A stretch of 64,000 bases of DNA from an uncultured Croceitalea sp. (GTDB taxonomy: Bacteria > Bacteroidota > Bacteroidia > Flavobacteriales > Flavobacteriaceae): NCBI GenBank assembly GCA_947495075.1, contig CANLXH010000001.1, forward strand, positions 496,001-560,000, given 5' to 3'. The translations under genes were made by a program, and so were the position numbers. This document shows, piece after piece, positions 27,374-37,001 of this stretch. How positions within the stretch are numbered: the stretch's first letter is position 1; every line of letters begins with the position of its first letter. The notes below the pieces were generated by a model. That model was not told the DNA's origin and did no database searches. It saw nothing but the letters and a program-made list of their open reading frames with translations.

Positions 27374-29077
27374 TTATGCTTCTTTAGATTTTTTTCTTTT
27401 TCTAAAGAAATCGAAAATAAACCATCCACCTAAAAGAATTAAAAAATATTTAAAGTAAGACCTTGGTTTCCCACTTCCACCTACAGTAGTAAATACTCTA
27501 TCCCAACGGATTTTCCAATTAGAGATTCCTTCATCAAAATTGTCAAAACTCATCCAAATGAATACAGGTTTACCTACTATATGGTCTTCCGCTACATAAC
27601 CCCAAGCTCTACTGTCCTCTGAGTGGTCACGATTATCACCCATCATCCAATAATAATCTTGTTTAAAAGTATATGAACTAGCTTCTTTACCATTTATAAA
27701 GACTTTGGTACCGGTAATCTTAACATCATTCTTTTCATAATCCCGGATGATTTTTTTATAAAATGGAATTGTTTTAGCATTTATTTCAACTGTTGCTCCT
27801 TCTTCTGGAATATAAATTGAACCAAAATTGTCCACATTCCATTTATAATAAGGACTTTGCGGAAATACATTATAACCTGCTACTCCTTTAGGAATAACTT
27901 CCATGACAATGGAATCAATATTTTTATTTTTTTTAAGTTGAGAAACCATCTCATCGGTCATATTTGCAACCCTTGCTCTTGGAGTTTCTTCTTTTAGCGA
28001 AAGCCTCAATTGCCTAATAACATCAGGAGAAATACCTTTTTCATCAGTTTGAATGAACGGATTTCCATTCTTATCTGCATTTACATAATATCCAATGCTA
28101 CGTAAAGAGTTTACTTGGTTTTGTGTAATTCCAGCAGGAATATACTTTCGGGGGTAGTCCGCGGCGTCAACATCTTCTAACCAAACTCTAGATACACCCT
28201 TCTGAGAATATACTGTGTAATTATTCATTACTCTTGCCCGGTCAGATAATTGTAATTTCTTGCCATTTATATGAACAAAGCCATTAATTACTTCTAGTGA
28301 ATCTCCTGGAGTGCCAACACATCGTTTTACGTAGTTAGATTTTTTATCAATAGGTTTTTGGACACCTTTTTCTTTTTTGAAAAACACTCTAACCGTATCA
28401 GCTGGCCAACTAAAAACAACAATGTCATTTTTTTTAGGTGTTTCAAAACCTGGTAATCTAAAGTATGGTATTTGTGGTTTGTTTAAATAAGACCTTTTTT
28501 TAATTAGAGGGATGGTATCATGAACCATTGGAGCTGCAATCGCTGTCATAGGGGTTCTTGCTCCAAAATGGAATTTACTAACAAATAGAAAATCTCCAAC
28601 TCTTAAAGTACGCTCTAAGGAACCTGTCGGAATTACATAAGGTTGAATAAAATAGGTATGCACTAAGGTTGCTGCAACTATCGCAAACACAATAGAACTT
28701 ACCCATTCGCCAAGTCCTGTTCTAGGTTTTAAGCTTCTATCTTCAATATATTTTACGTCTTCTGCGTAATTAACATAATAGATATAAAACCCTAAAGTTA
28801 AGATTGCTAACCATGTGTCAAGAAGTTTATTTTTCCCAAAACTTCTTATTGTTTCTACCCAGACTACAGGAAACATTAATAGGTTTATAATTGGGATAAA
28901 TAGCAGAATCACCCACCATTTAGGACGATTAATTATTTGCATTAAGACAATTCCATTGTAAATGGGAATAGCTGCCTCCCATGCTTTTCTTCCTGCTTTT
29001 ACATAAAGTTTCCAGGTTCCTAAAAAATGTATAACCTGAATAACTAGAATAAAAAGAATCCACTGTGTACCATTCAT
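27374..29077 (-). CDS. lepB: Signal peptidase I
   Basis: 567 residues, about twice the size of the Escherichia coli enzyme. Four hydrophobic segments lie in the first 150 residues. The catalytic Ser is in IPTGSLERTL near 151, and the catalytic Lys is in NYVKRCVGTPGDS near 250. Box E-like GDNRDHSEDSR lies in the C-terminal part. About 200 residues are inserted between the Lys box and box E, as in Bacteroidota LepB. A C-terminal transmembrane helix ends the protein. It removes signal peptides from exported proteins, of which this window encodes many. dapB lies 141 bases upstream. Confidence 0.93.
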   Translation of the reverse strand: MNGTQWILFILVIQVIHFLGTWKLYVKAGRKAWEAAIPIYNGIVLMQIINRPKWWVILLFIPIINLLMFPVVWVETIRSFGKNKLLDTWLAILTLGFYIYYVNYAEDVKYIEDRSLKPRTGLGEWVSSIVFAIVAATLVHTYFIQPYVIPTGSLERTLRVGDFLFVSKFHFGARTPMTAIAAPMVHDTIPLIKKRSYLNKPQIPYFRLPGFETPKKNDIVVFSWPADTVRVFFKKEKGVQKPIDKKSNYVKRCVGTPGDSLEVINGFVHINGKKLQLSDRARVMNNYTVYSQKGVSRVWLEDVDAADYPRKYIPAGITQNQVNSLRSIGYYVNADKNGNPFIQTDEKGISPDVIRQLRLSLKEETPRARVANMTDEMVSQLKKNKNIDSIVMEVIPKGVAGYNVFPQSPYYKWNVDNFGSIYIPEEGATVEINAKTIPFYKKIIRDYEKNDVKITGTKVFINGKEASSYTFKQDYYWMMGDNRDHSEDSRAWGYVAEDHIVGKPVFIWMSFDNFDEGISNWKIRWDRVFTTVGGSGKPRSYFKYFLILLGGWFIFDFFRKRKKSKEA

Positions 29078-29218
29078 AAAATAACTTTTTACTCGATAAT
29101 CGAAATTTTAGTGTTTTGAAGCTTAACTCAAAATTAAAACTATTCTTTAGTCAATGTCAAAAAACTCTACCTTAACGTATCTCATATTTAGACTAACAAA
29201 TATAGGTTTTGTTACTAT

Positions 29219-29920
29219 TTAACTTAGATTTAGCACATCTTTCATTGTGAAAACTCCAGTTTTTCCAACGAGCCATTCTGCGGCTATAATAGCTCCTAAA
29301 GCAAATCCTTCACGGCCATGAGCTGTATGTTTAATTTCTATACTATCGACTGTGCTATTATAAGCAACAGTATGTGTGCCCGGAGTTTTACCGATACGTT
29401 TAGCTGTAATTGGAATCATATTCTTTGCTTTATTATCCATTTCCCAATCTTTATAATGAGAATTTTCAATAATTCCTTCAGCTAGCGTAATAGCTGTACC
29501 GCTTGGAGCATCTAGTTTTTGAGTATGATGAATTTCTTCCATAGAAACAGAATACTCTTTTAGACCAGACATCATTTTTGCTAATTTTTTATTTAGTTCA
29601 AAAAAAATATTGACCCCTAAACTAAAATTAGAGGCATAAATAAAGCCACTTTTAGTTTCATTGCATTTAGCCACGGCTTCATCAAATTTAGAAAGCCAAC
29701 CAGTTGTGCCAGAAATTACTGGTACTCTATGATTAAAACAAGTAATGATATTATTGAAAGCAGAGTCTGGAGTGCTAAAATCTATAGCTACATCCATAGA
29801 GCTATAATCTGTATGCTTGGTTTCTAAATCTACTTTTGCAACAATAGTATGATTTCTTTCTTGGGCAATTTTTTCTAGCATTTTGCCCATTTTACCGTAG
29901 CCAAATAAACCTATTCTCAT
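29219..29920 (-). CDS. dapB: 4-hydroxy-tetrahydrodipicolinate reductase
   Basis: 233 residues; it reduces the dihydrodipicolinate precursor on the path to diaminopimelate and lysine. The N-terminal Rossmann motif is GLFGYGKMGKM (residues 4-14). The catalytic signature EIHHTQKLDAPSGTA is at about 128-142. It is slightly shorter than the E. coli enzyme, as usual in this phylum. Diaminopimelate is a cell-wall component. The DUF5683 gene is 3 bases upstream. Confidence 0.96.
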   Translation of the reverse strand: MRIGLFGYGKMGKMLEKIAQERNHTIVAKVDLETKHTDYSSMDVAIDFSTPDSAFNNIITCFNHRVPVISGTTGWLSKFDEAVAKCNETKSGFIYASNFSLGVNIFFELNKKLAKMMSGLKEYSVSMEEIHHTQKLDAPSGTAITLAEGIIENSHYKDWEMDNKAKNMIPITAKRIGKTPGTHTVAYNSTVDSIEIKHTAHGREGFALGAIIAAEWLVGKTGVFTMKDVLNLS

Positions 29921-29923
29921 TGT

Positions 29924-30574
29924 TTAAAATTTGATAACTAAAGCCATTCCGTAATTGGGTTGTGCAGTAATTTGATTATAATCTATGAAAGGCTTAAAGT
30001 CCATTGACAATTTATCATCAATATTATATTGCTTTAAGTGCGCATCCACATTCGCGTCAACCACATTAAGTGCATAGAGTACTATGGTAATAAGTAACGC
30101 TAAGTCTCTTTGTTCTTGAAAACGCTCTTGTGCATCTTGTAATGCTGAATCTGATACTCTTGGATTATCAGGAATTATAGTAACACCATCATTTTGAAAA
30201 AAAAATTGGTCATCTTGAAAACCAGCTTTTCTTCTTTTAAATGCATCCCTAAATGTGGCATAGTTAGTATTGTTAATGGAATACGTATAAACACCAATTC
30301 CTATTGCACCCCATACTATGGGGGCTTTCCAGTAACGCTTGTTATAAATTTGCCCAGCACCTGGTAAAATTGCAGATAAGAATGCTGCTTTGCTAGGAGC
30401 AAGCGGATTTATCTGTTTTTGAAAGCTTACTTCCTCTATAACGATTCCCTTAGTTTTTAGGTTTGTTGATAAAGAATCTGCTTTTTTTGTCGCAACAGAA
30501 TCTTTTTTTGTTTGTTGCGAAAAAGTAAAACTAGATGCCAGAGTAAAAACAAGTATGAAAAGGTATTTACCCAC
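29924..30574 (-). CDS. DUF5683 domain-containing protein
   Basis: 216 residues with a signal peptide (MGKYLFILVFTLASSFTFSQ). The conserved DUF5683 core is visible: KAAFLSAILPGAGQIYNKRYWKAPIVWGAIG with two hydrophobic helices, then a C-terminal beta-like part ending in YGMALVIKF. The family is found next to parB in Bacteroidota and its role is not known. Its start overlaps the parB stop by 8 bases. Confidence 0.88.
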   Translation of the reverse strand: MGKYLFILVFTLASSFTFSQQTKKDSVATKKADSLSTNLKTKGIVIEEVSFQKQINPLAPSKAAFLSAILPGAGQIYNKRYWKAPIVWGAIGIGVYTYSINNTNYATFRDAFKRRKAGFQDDQFFFQNDGVTIIPDNPRVSDSALQDAQERFQEQRDLALLITIVLYALNVVDANVDAHLKQYNIDDKLSMDFKPFIDYNQITAQPNYGMALVIKF

Positions 30575-31475
30575 CCGATAAGATTTTTTTTAAGCGTTGG
30601 AATTCTTCCTTGGAATGGAATGGAATAACAATTTTACCTTTTCCACTAGGAGAAGAGGTGATATCTACTTTTACAGAAAGATTTTTAGTAATGGAATCAA
30701 TATTCTTACTAATGTATCCTGGTAATTCTTTTTTTACTGTTTCCTTAGTGTTTATAGAAGAATCTTTTCCTTGTTTAAAGGATTTAACCAATTGCTCAGT
30801 TTCTCTAACAGATAATCCTTGGGCAACTATTGTTTCATAAATAGAAATTTGGTCTTTCCTCTTATCTATATTTACTAAAGCTCTACCGTGACCCATAGAA
30901 ACGAAACCATCTCGCATACCAGTTTGGATAATAGGGTCTAACTTTAAAAGGCGCATGTAATTGGTAATGGTGGAACGTTTTTTACCAACTCTTTCACTCA
31001 ATTTTTCCTGAGTAATTTCAATTTCGTCTGTTAATCTTTGATATGATAATGCTATTTCAATAGGGTCAAGGTCCTGGCGTTGTATGTTCTCCACCAATGC
31101 CATTTCCAAAGATTCTTGGTCGTTCGCAATTCTTATATAGGCTGGGATGGTTTCTAGACCAACCAATTTGGAAGCTCTAAATCTACGCTCTCCAGAAACT
31201 AACTGATACTTATTAAAGTCTAATTTTCTTACCGTAATTGGTTGTATAATACCAAGTTCTCTAATAGAGCTAGCCAGTTCTTCTAATGTTTCATCATTAA
31301 AGTTAGAACGTGGCTGAAAAGGATTTACCTCAATTGCGTTAATATCCAATTCTACAACATTGCCAATTACTTTATCTGCATTCTTATCTGATACAGATTG
31401 AATATCGTTCTCCGGGTCTTTTAAAAGAGCCGATAGACCCCTGCCCAAAGCTTGTTTTTTTATTGCCTTCGCCAT
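30567..31475 (-). CDS. parB: ParB/Spo0J-family chromosome partitioning protein
   Basis: 302 residues. The N-terminal CTPase/ParB domain has INAIEVNPFQPR and the arginine box SGERRFRASKLVGLETIPAYIR. A helix-turn-helix follows (TQEKLSERVGKKRSTITNYMRLLKL) and a C-terminal dimerisation region ends the protein. ParB binds parS sites near the origin and loads SMC. It ends where parA's partner genes begin: parA lies directly upstream with no gap. No parS palindrome was found inside this window. Confidence 0.95.
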   Translation of the reverse strand: MAKAIKKQALGRGLSALLKDPENDIQSVSDKNADKVIGNVVELDINAIEVNPFQPRSNFNDETLEELASSIRELGIIQPITVRKLDFNKYQLVSGERRFRASKLVGLETIPAYIRIANDQESLEMALVENIQRQDLDPIEIALSYQRLTDEIEITQEKLSERVGKKRSTITNYMRLLKLDPIIQTGMRDGFVSMGHGRALVNIDKRKDQISIYETIVAQGLSVRETEQLVKSFKQGKDSSINTKETVKKELPGYISKNIDSITKNLSVKVDITSSPSGKGKIVIPFHSKEEFQRLKKILSGG

Positions 31476-32249
31476 TTAAACTTTCTCCTTGTTTTTACTC
31501 AATATTTCGTTGGCTAAGTTCAAATAATTTGATGCTCCCTTGCTACTTGCATCATATTTAATAATACTTTCACCATAGCTAGGTGCTTCACTTAGCTTCA
31601 CATTTCGTTGAATAATAGTATCAAAAACCATATCAGCAAAATGTTTTTTAACTTCCTCTACTACCTGATTTGATAATCTTAAGCGTGAATCATACATAGT
31701 TAATAACATGCCTTCAATATCCAAATCTGCATTATGTATTCTTTGTACACTTTTTACAGTGTTTAATAACTTTCCTAAACCTTCCAGAGCATAATATTCA
31801 CATTGTATAGGTATCATTACAGAATCTGCTGCTGTTAATGCGTTTAAGGTTAATAAACCTAACGAAGGTGCACAATCAATCAAGATATAGTCATATGATT
31901 CTTTAAGGTCTTTTATGGCCTCTTTCATCATATATTCACGATTATCTTTATCTACCAACTCAATTTCAATAGCTACTAAATCAATATGCGACGGTATTAA
32001 GTCAACATTAGGTGAATTTGTAGTTACAATTGTTTCTTTTGCATTTAAAGTATGCTCTAGTAACTGATACGTGCCACTCTCTACACTATCTACATCAATA
32101 CCAAGACCAGAAGTCGCATTTGCCTGGGGGTCAGCATCTATTAATAGTACTTTTTTCTCTAAAACACCTAAAGATGCAGCAAGGTTAACCGTGGTGGTAG
32201 TTTTACCTACCCCACCTTTTTGGTTTGCAATAGCAATTATTTTGCCCAT
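31476..32249 (-). CDS. parA: ParA-family chromosome partitioning ATPase
   Basis: 257 residues. The deviant Walker A KGGVGKTTT is at residues 11-19, DADPQANAT near 39-47, and the DCAPSLG Walker B-like motif near 124. It works with ParB to segregate the chromosome origin. First gene of the run parA-parB-DUF5683-dapB-lepB-wbqC. A 173-base gap upstream (32250-32422) probably holds the promoter, but I could not place a clear TAnnTTTG box. Confidence 0.96.
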   Translation of the reverse strand: MGKIIAIANQKGGVGKTTTTVNLAASLGVLEKKVLLIDADPQANATSGLGIDVDSVESGTYQLLEHTLNAKETIVTTNSPNVDLIPSHIDLVAIEIELVDKDNREYMMKEAIKDLKESYDYILIDCAPSLGLLTLNALTAADSVMIPIQCEYYALEGLGKLLNTVKSVQRIHNADLDIEGMLLTMYDSRLRLSNQVVEEVKKHFADMVFDTIIQRNVKLSEAPSYGESIIKYDASSKGASNYLNLANEILSKNKEKV

Positions 32250-32422
32250 TAGTTAAGTAAGTTAGAGGCTAAAAATACAATTATTTAACGTGCTAGAAAA
32301 TGTATTTTGTTAACACAAAGTGAATAAATAATATGTTCTGCGTTAAAGAAAGTTAAACAAACAACTATTAATTAAAATTGATTGAGTAATTAAAGGAAAA
32401 ACTAGCTTTTGTCAATAGAAGT

Positions 32423-32752
32423 TTATTCCTTTTTTATGTCTAAACTGTCTTCATATTCTATTAGAAAAATCTCTTCATTTTCTTTCTTCATATAATATTT
32501 TTCTCTGGCAAATTTTTCTAATTCTTCTGGAGTAGATAATTTTTTTAATACTTTTTTATCAAGTGTAATTTCATTTTTAAGAAATTCTTTTTGCTGTTCT
32601 AACTTTTTTATTTCTTTTCTTAATTCTAAATGGATTAAAAGCGAATTTGTATCGAAAAAAGCCATCCATACAACAAATATAGTCAGTACTAATACATACA
32701 TATTTGTTAGTATTTTAAACCATTTTTTCTGCTTTAATTCCTTAAAACCCAT
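32423..32752 (-). CDS. Septum formation initiator family protein (FtsB/DivIC-like)
   Basis: 109 residues with one transmembrane helix at about 16-32 (MYVLVLTIFVVWMAFFD), followed by a coiled coil (ELRKEIKKLEQQKEFLKNEI) and a conserved C-terminal FAREKYYMKKENEEIFLIEYED. This is the layout of FtsB/DivIC proteins of the divisome. It starts 3 bases after the udk stop, the usual pairing in this family. Confidence 0.88.
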   Translation of the reverse strand: MGFKELKQKKWFKILTNMYVLVLTIFVVWMAFFDTNSLLIHLELRKEIKKLEQQKEFLKNEITLDKKVLKKLSTPEELEKFAREKYYMKKENEEIFLIEYEDSLDIKKE

Positions 32753-32755
32753 AAA

Positions 32756-33364
32756 TCAATTTAGTTTGTCATTGATAATTGTTTTTACAATGTCCACGGC
32801 AACGGTATTGTAGTGATTATTTGGAATAATAATATCTGCAAATTCTTTTGAAGGTTCTATAAATTGATTGTGCATTGGTTTAACTGCTGTTTGATAGCGA
32901 TGTAAAACTTTTTCTAAATCATGGCCACGCTCTTTAATATCACGTTGTAATCTTCTTATGAGGCGCTCATCAGAATCTGCGTGTACAAAAATTTTGATAT
33001 CGAATAGGTCGCGAACTTTAGGATTGCTCAATACAAGAATGCCTTCTACAATCATAACCTTTTTAGGTTCAGTAAGAATGGTTTCTTCCAAGCGGGTTTC
33101 CTCAACAAAAGAATATACTGGTTTTTGAATGGGCTTATTTTGTTTTAATTGATTCAAATGTTCAATTAAAAGGTCAAAATCTATAGAATTAGGGTGGTCA
33201 AAATTTACCTGACTACGCTCTTCTTTAGTCATGTGGTCTAAATCATGGTAATAGGAGTCTTGTGAAATTACCCCAACAACATTATTTGGTAACTCATTAA
33301 CTATTTGATTTACAACGGTAGTCTTACCGCATCCAGTGCCACCAGCAATACCAATTATCAGCAT
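32756..33364 (-). CDS. udk: Uridine kinase
   Basis: 202 residues. It phosphorylates uridine and cytidine with ATP or GTP in pyrimidine salvage. The P-loop GGTGCGKTT is at residues 8-16, followed by ISQDSYYHDL, NFDHPNSIDFD and the ERGHD lid region typical of Udk. It is followed by the FtsB-like gene. A -7 promoter element lies 17 bases before its ATG. Confidence 0.95.
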   Translation of the reverse strand: MLIIGIAGGTGCGKTTVVNQIVNELPNNVVGVISQDSYYHDLDHMTKEERSQVNFDHPNSIDFDLLIEHLNQLKQNKPIQKPVYSFVEETRLEETILTEPKKVMIVEGILVLSNPKVRDLFDIKIFVHADSDERLIRRLQRDIKERGHDLEKVLHRYQTAVKPMHNQFIEPSKEFADIIIPNNHYNTVAVDIVKTIINDKLN

Positions 33365-33380
33365 TAAAAGAAGTTTCCTT

Positions 33381-33388
33381 CAAAAGTA
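33381..33388 (-). promoter_or_regulatory. -7 promoter element of udk
   Basis: The minus strand reads TACTTTTG, matching TAnnTTTG, 16 bases before the start codon at 33364. A matching -33 TTG was not identified. Confidence 0.45.
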
Positions 33389-33467
33389 ATAATTTGATAG
33401 TAACCACCTTCTAGTTCACTAAATAATAAACAAACAAAATTCGTATAAATACCTAATTTTAAAACGC

Positions 33468-33495
33468 TTGATTGTTCATCATATACCTACTTTTG
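33468..33495 (+). promoter_or_regulatory. Promoter of the MFS transporter gene
   Basis: A -33 TTG at 33468-33470 and a -7 TACTTTTG at 33488-33495, with a 17-base spacer, fit the Bacteroidota consensus. The ATG at 33500 follows after only 4 bases, so the leader is very short. Confidence 0.6.
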
Positions 33496-33499
33496 CAAA

Positions 33500-34729
33500 A
33501 TGCAATCAAAACCTGAAAAAATCACCTCAGATATTAATAAGCCTAACTTTGAATTTGTTGCATTAATGGCATCCTTAATGTCAATTGTTGCATTAGCAAT
33601 TGATGCACTTTTACCTGCAATTTCAGATATCGGAATAGCAATAAACAGTTTAGACCCAACAACAAATCAATTGTTAATCACCATGATTTTTTTAGGATTA
33701 GGGATTGGACAGTTGTTTTTTGGACCACTTTCAGATTCTTATGGCAGAAAACCAATAGTTTATATAGGTTTTGTAGTCTTTGCTTTTGCCAGTCTTATAT
33801 GTTTATTTGCTCCAAACATTGAAGTTATGATTATTGGTAGAATTTTACAAGGCGTGGGACTGTCTGCACCGCGAACTATAACAATTTCTATCATAAGAGA
33901 TTCTTACAAAGGTGATTATATGGCTAAAATTATGTCTTTTGTTGTGGCATTTTTTATTTTAATACCTATAGTGGCACCTGCTATTGGCAAACTAATTCTA
34001 GACCAATTTGGCTGGGAAGCTATTTTTTATGTACAGTTGTTGTTTGCATTAATAGTAGCTATTTGGTTTTGGAAAAGACAAGTAGAAACGCTTAAACCTG
34101 AGTATAAAATACCCTTTTCAGGTCGAGTTTTTACAGATGGATTAAAAGAGTTTTTAAAATACAAGGAAACAATGGCTTTTACGCTAATTTCAGGTTTAGT
34201 AACCGGAGCATTCCTTGTTTACTTAAGTGCAGCGCAGCATATCTTTGAAAATCAGTACGACTTAAAAGAAGTATTCCCATATATATTTGCAGGATTAGCA
34301 GTTTCTATTGGACTTTCTACATTTTTAAATGGAACTTTAGTACTCCGTTTTGGAATGCGAAAACTATCATTTATGGCGCTAATCACTTTTTGTGTAATCG
34401 CTGTATTATATGTTTTTCTATTTTGGGGAAGCGCCAATCCAAGTATATATGTTTTGGTGTGTTTTCTTTTTATACAGTTCTTTTGTCTTGGTTTTATGTG
34501 GGGTAATTTTAGATCTATTGCGATGGAACCTATTGGACATATTGCAGGTATAGGAGCTGCGATTAATGGTTTTATTTCCACTTTACTTTCTATCCCAATT
34601 GCTAGTTTGATAGGCTATTATGTAAACGATACGGTTTGGCCTATGTTTTTTGGCCTGGCCATTTGTGGACTGGTTTCTTTTTTGATTTTTATGATTTCAA
34701 AAAGAATAGAAAAACCGCAAATTGCTTAA
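33500..34729 (+). CDS. MFS transporter of the Bcr/CflA drug-efflux subfamily
   Basis: 409 residues with twelve predicted membrane helices. The MFS signature GPLSDSYGRKPIVYIG follows helix 2, and GRILQGVGLSAPRT lies in helix 4, typical of Bcr/CflA members that export drugs, cysteine or other small molecules. The gene is monocistronic and convergent with anmK; the two stop regions overlap by 4 bases. A link to amino-sugar recycling is possible from position only. Confidence 0.9.
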   Translation: MQSKPEKITSDINKPNFEFVALMASLMSIVALAIDALLPAISDIGIAINSLDPTTNQLLITMIFLGLGIGQLFFGPLSDSYGRKPIVYIGFVVFAFASLICLFAPNIEVMIIGRILQGVGLSAPRTITISIIRDSYKGDYMAKIMSFVVAFFILIPIVAPAIGKLILDQFGWEAIFYVQLLFALIVAIWFWKRQVETLKPEYKIPFSGRVFTDGLKEFLKYKETMAFTLISGLVTGAFLVYLSAAQHIFENQYDLKEVFPYIFAGLAVSIGLSTFLNGTLVLRFGMRKLSFMALITFCVIAVLYVFLFWGSANPSIYVLVCFLFIQFFCLGFMWGNFRSIAMEPIGHIAGIGAAINGFISTLLSIPIASLIGYYVNDTVWPMFFGLAICGLVSFLIFMISKRIEKPQIA

Positions 34730-35805
34730 TTAGGTATAAAGATTACACCGCTACATGAATCTTTATGAGCACCAGTAACCGAAGAAAGCACATTGGCCTT
34801 TTCCTCCAATCTTAATGCGCCCATTAATGCAAAAACTAATGCTTCTTTAAATTCGATTATGATTTTTGATGGGATATGTATTTTTATAGCATCGCCTAAC
34901 TTCTCTTGTAGTGTTTTTATTAGAAAATTGTTCAACGCACCGCCGCCAGTTACCAAAAGTTTTGTATTATTTTTAGTTTGGTTTAGTTTTAGCTGTTCTG
35001 AAACCTTTTCGCAGATATGATGCACAGCAGTGTGTAGTAAATTTTCTAGACTATCTTTTGTGTCATCAACTATGGGTATAACTTCTTTTACAAACCATTC
35101 ATAACCAATAGATTTTGGAAAAGGCAATGAATAATACTTTAAACTATTTAATGTTTTTAGCATTGTATTATTGATAATTCCGTTACTGGCCATTTCACCT
35201 CCTTTATCATAGGCTAAATTTATTTTTTGCGTGATATAATTTAAAATCATATTCGCTAAACCTATATCATAAGCGATTCGTTTTCCCGCTCTTTCAAAAG
35301 ATACATTACTTATTCCTCCCAGATTTAGGCAAAAATCATATTCATTGAAGAAGATTTGGTCCCCAATAGGTACTAATGGAGCACCTTGACCTTTTAGCGC
35401 AACATCATTAGTTCTAAAATCACAAATGGTGCTTATACCACAAACGTTTGCAAGGTGCTGTCCGGAGCCAATCTGAAAAGTTAATCCGTTTTGTGGTTGA
35501 TGATGTGTAGTATGTCCATGACTAGCAATATAATCTACCTCTAAACTTTGTTCTGAAATAAAAATCTTAACCTGTTCTCCTAGCCATATGCCATAGTTAT
35601 TGTGAAGTTGTAACAATTCATCCGCTTTTAAAAGAATAGAATTTTTCAACTCAAGTTGCATTTCTTTGCTATAGGTTACGCTTTTGGTCTGCTCAATTTT
35701 AAATTCCCAAGTATCTTTTTCTTCCCAAATATGGCAATAACACAAATCTAATCCATCCAAAGAGGTACCAGACATTAGACCTATTATTTTATAAGTCTTA
35801 CTCAT
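34726..35805 (-). CDS. anmK: Anhydro-N-acetylmuramic acid kinase
   Basis: 359 residues. AnmK phosphorylates and opens anhydro-MurNAc released during cell-wall turnover to give MurNAc 6-phosphate, the substrate of MurQ encoded at 39863. The N-terminal GLMSGTSLDGLDL signature is at 9-21. FRTNDVALKGQGAPLVPIGD and LVTGGGALNNFL complete the ASKHA-type ATP site. It follows nagZ by 4 bases in the same transcript. Confidence 0.94.
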   Translation of the reverse strand: MSKTYKIIGLMSGTSLDGLDLCYCHIWEEKDTWEFKIEQTKSVTYSKEMQLELKNSILLKADELLQLHNNYGIWLGEQVKIFISEQSLEVDYIASHGHTTHHQPQNGLTFQIGSGQHLANVCGISTICDFRTNDVALKGQGAPLVPIGDQIFFNEYDFCLNLGGISNVSFERAGKRIAYDIGLANMILNYITQKINLAYDKGGEMASNGIINNTMLKTLNSLKYYSLPFPKSIGYEWFVKEVIPIVDDTKDSLENLLHTAVHHICEKVSEQLKLNQTKNNTKLLVTGGGALNNFLIKTLQEKLGDAIKIHIPSKIIIEFKEALVFALMGALRLEEKANVLSSVTGAHKDSCSGVIFIPN

Positions 35806-35809
35806 TCTA

Positions 35810-36973
35810 TTAAAGTTGAGTTTTTAGTTTTAAAATACGCTGGTAACTCTCGTTGATTCTTTTTTCTGAAACCTTACCTTCTTTAACAAGTGTGATTACA
35901 TGCTTTATAGCCCTTTTAGCAATTTCTGTATCAAAAGGAATTTCTACACAATCGGATATATTTTCTTCGCATGGGGCGGCATTATTAGAGAATAATAGTA
36001 TATCTACGCCAGCTAGAATAGCTTTTTCTATTGCAGTTTCAAAGTCGTAAAAGTTAGAAATAGCTCGCATTTGCATATCGTCTGACATGATTATCCCCTC
36101 AAAACCAAAGTCTTTTCTTAAAAGTTCTTTTATAATTTTTGGAGAAAGCGTGGCAGGTAAGGTATCTAAATTTTCATTGTACACATGAGAAGTCATAACC
36201 ACATTTATACTATTATCTTCAATTAATTTTTTAAAGGGAATTAACTCTTTTTTTGACCATGTATTGGTAACATCTGCCAATCCTTTGTGGGTATCAGAAG
36301 CAGAACTACCATGACCAGGAAAGTGTTTAGGGACACAAACTATATTATTGGTGTTATGTTCTTTAATAAATATTTCTGAATTAGAAATTACCACATCTAA
36401 TTTATCTGAAAAACTACGTTCGCGAGCTCCTATTATTGGATTTTTTGGATTTATATTTAAATCTATAACAGGTCCAAAATTCATATTGATGCCCAATTCG
36501 GCTAATTCTTCGGCCATATTTGCTGCCCATAACTTGGTTGAATCTAAATTGGCGATAGCTCCAATAGTTTGATGCGATTTATGATATTGGAAACCATTAT
36601 CAACACTTAGTCTGGTTACAAAACCACCCTCCTCATCTATAGCAATAAGTAATTTGTTTTTATTTATAGCCTGTAAATCTTGGTTTAGCTTTTTTAGCTG
36701 GCTAGGAGAGCTTACATTTCGTTTTTCTTTCTCCTTTGAAGGTAAATCCCTACTGTATAAAACTACACCTCCTATGTTGTAATCAGAAATCATTTTGTAA
36801 ATAGGAGTATTTTCTGTAATTTCTGTACCTCTAAAACCTACCATTATCATCTGCCCTATCTTTTGTTCCAAAGTCAATGCATTAGGTTTTTCTTGTATTT
36901 TCTTCTCTTCTTTACATGAAAAGAAAAAAATTACCATTGTGGTTATTACAATAGGTGCGATTTTACGGGACAT
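35810..36973 (-). CDS. Glycoside hydrolase family 3 (NagZ-type beta-N-acetylhexosaminidase), lipoprotein
   Basis: I use the ATG at 36973, which gives a lipoprotein leader (MSRKIAPIVITTMVIFFFSC). The ATG at 37042 would add 23 residues that overlap the nagB gene. The GH3 barrel has KHFPGHGSSASDTHKG near 240 and the nucleophile Asp in SDDMQMRAI near 302. NagZ enzymes split GlcNAc from muropeptides. Here the leader places it in the periplasm or on the membrane, unlike the cytoplasmic E. coli enzyme. anmK follows after 4 bases and nagB lies 28 bases upstream. Confidence 0.9.
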   Translation of the reverse strand: MSRKIAPIVITTMVIFFFSCKEEKKIQEKPNALTLEQKIGQMIMVGFRGTEITENTPIYKMISDYNIGGVVLYSRDLPSKEKEKRNVSSPSQLKKLNQDLQAINKNKLLIAIDEEGGFVTRLSVDNGFQYHKSHQTIGAIANLDSTKLWAANMAEELAELGINMNFGPVIDLNINPKNPIIGARERSFSDKLDVVISNSEIFIKEHNTNNIVCVPKHFPGHGSSASDTHKGLADVTNTWSKKELIPFKKLIEDNSINVVMTSHVYNENLDTLPATLSPKIIKELLRKDFGFEGIIMSDDMQMRAISNFYDFETAIEKAILAGVDILLFSNNAAPCEENISDCVEIPFDTEIAKRAIKHVITLVKEGKVSEKRINESYQRILKLKTQL

Positions 36974-37001
36974 GTTTTTATTTTTCCTAAAAATATAACT
37001 T

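Noticed and set aside
30567..32422. parS centromere site near parAB
   Set aside because: No TGTTTCACGTGAAACA-like palindrome could be found near parA or parB or elsewhere in the window.
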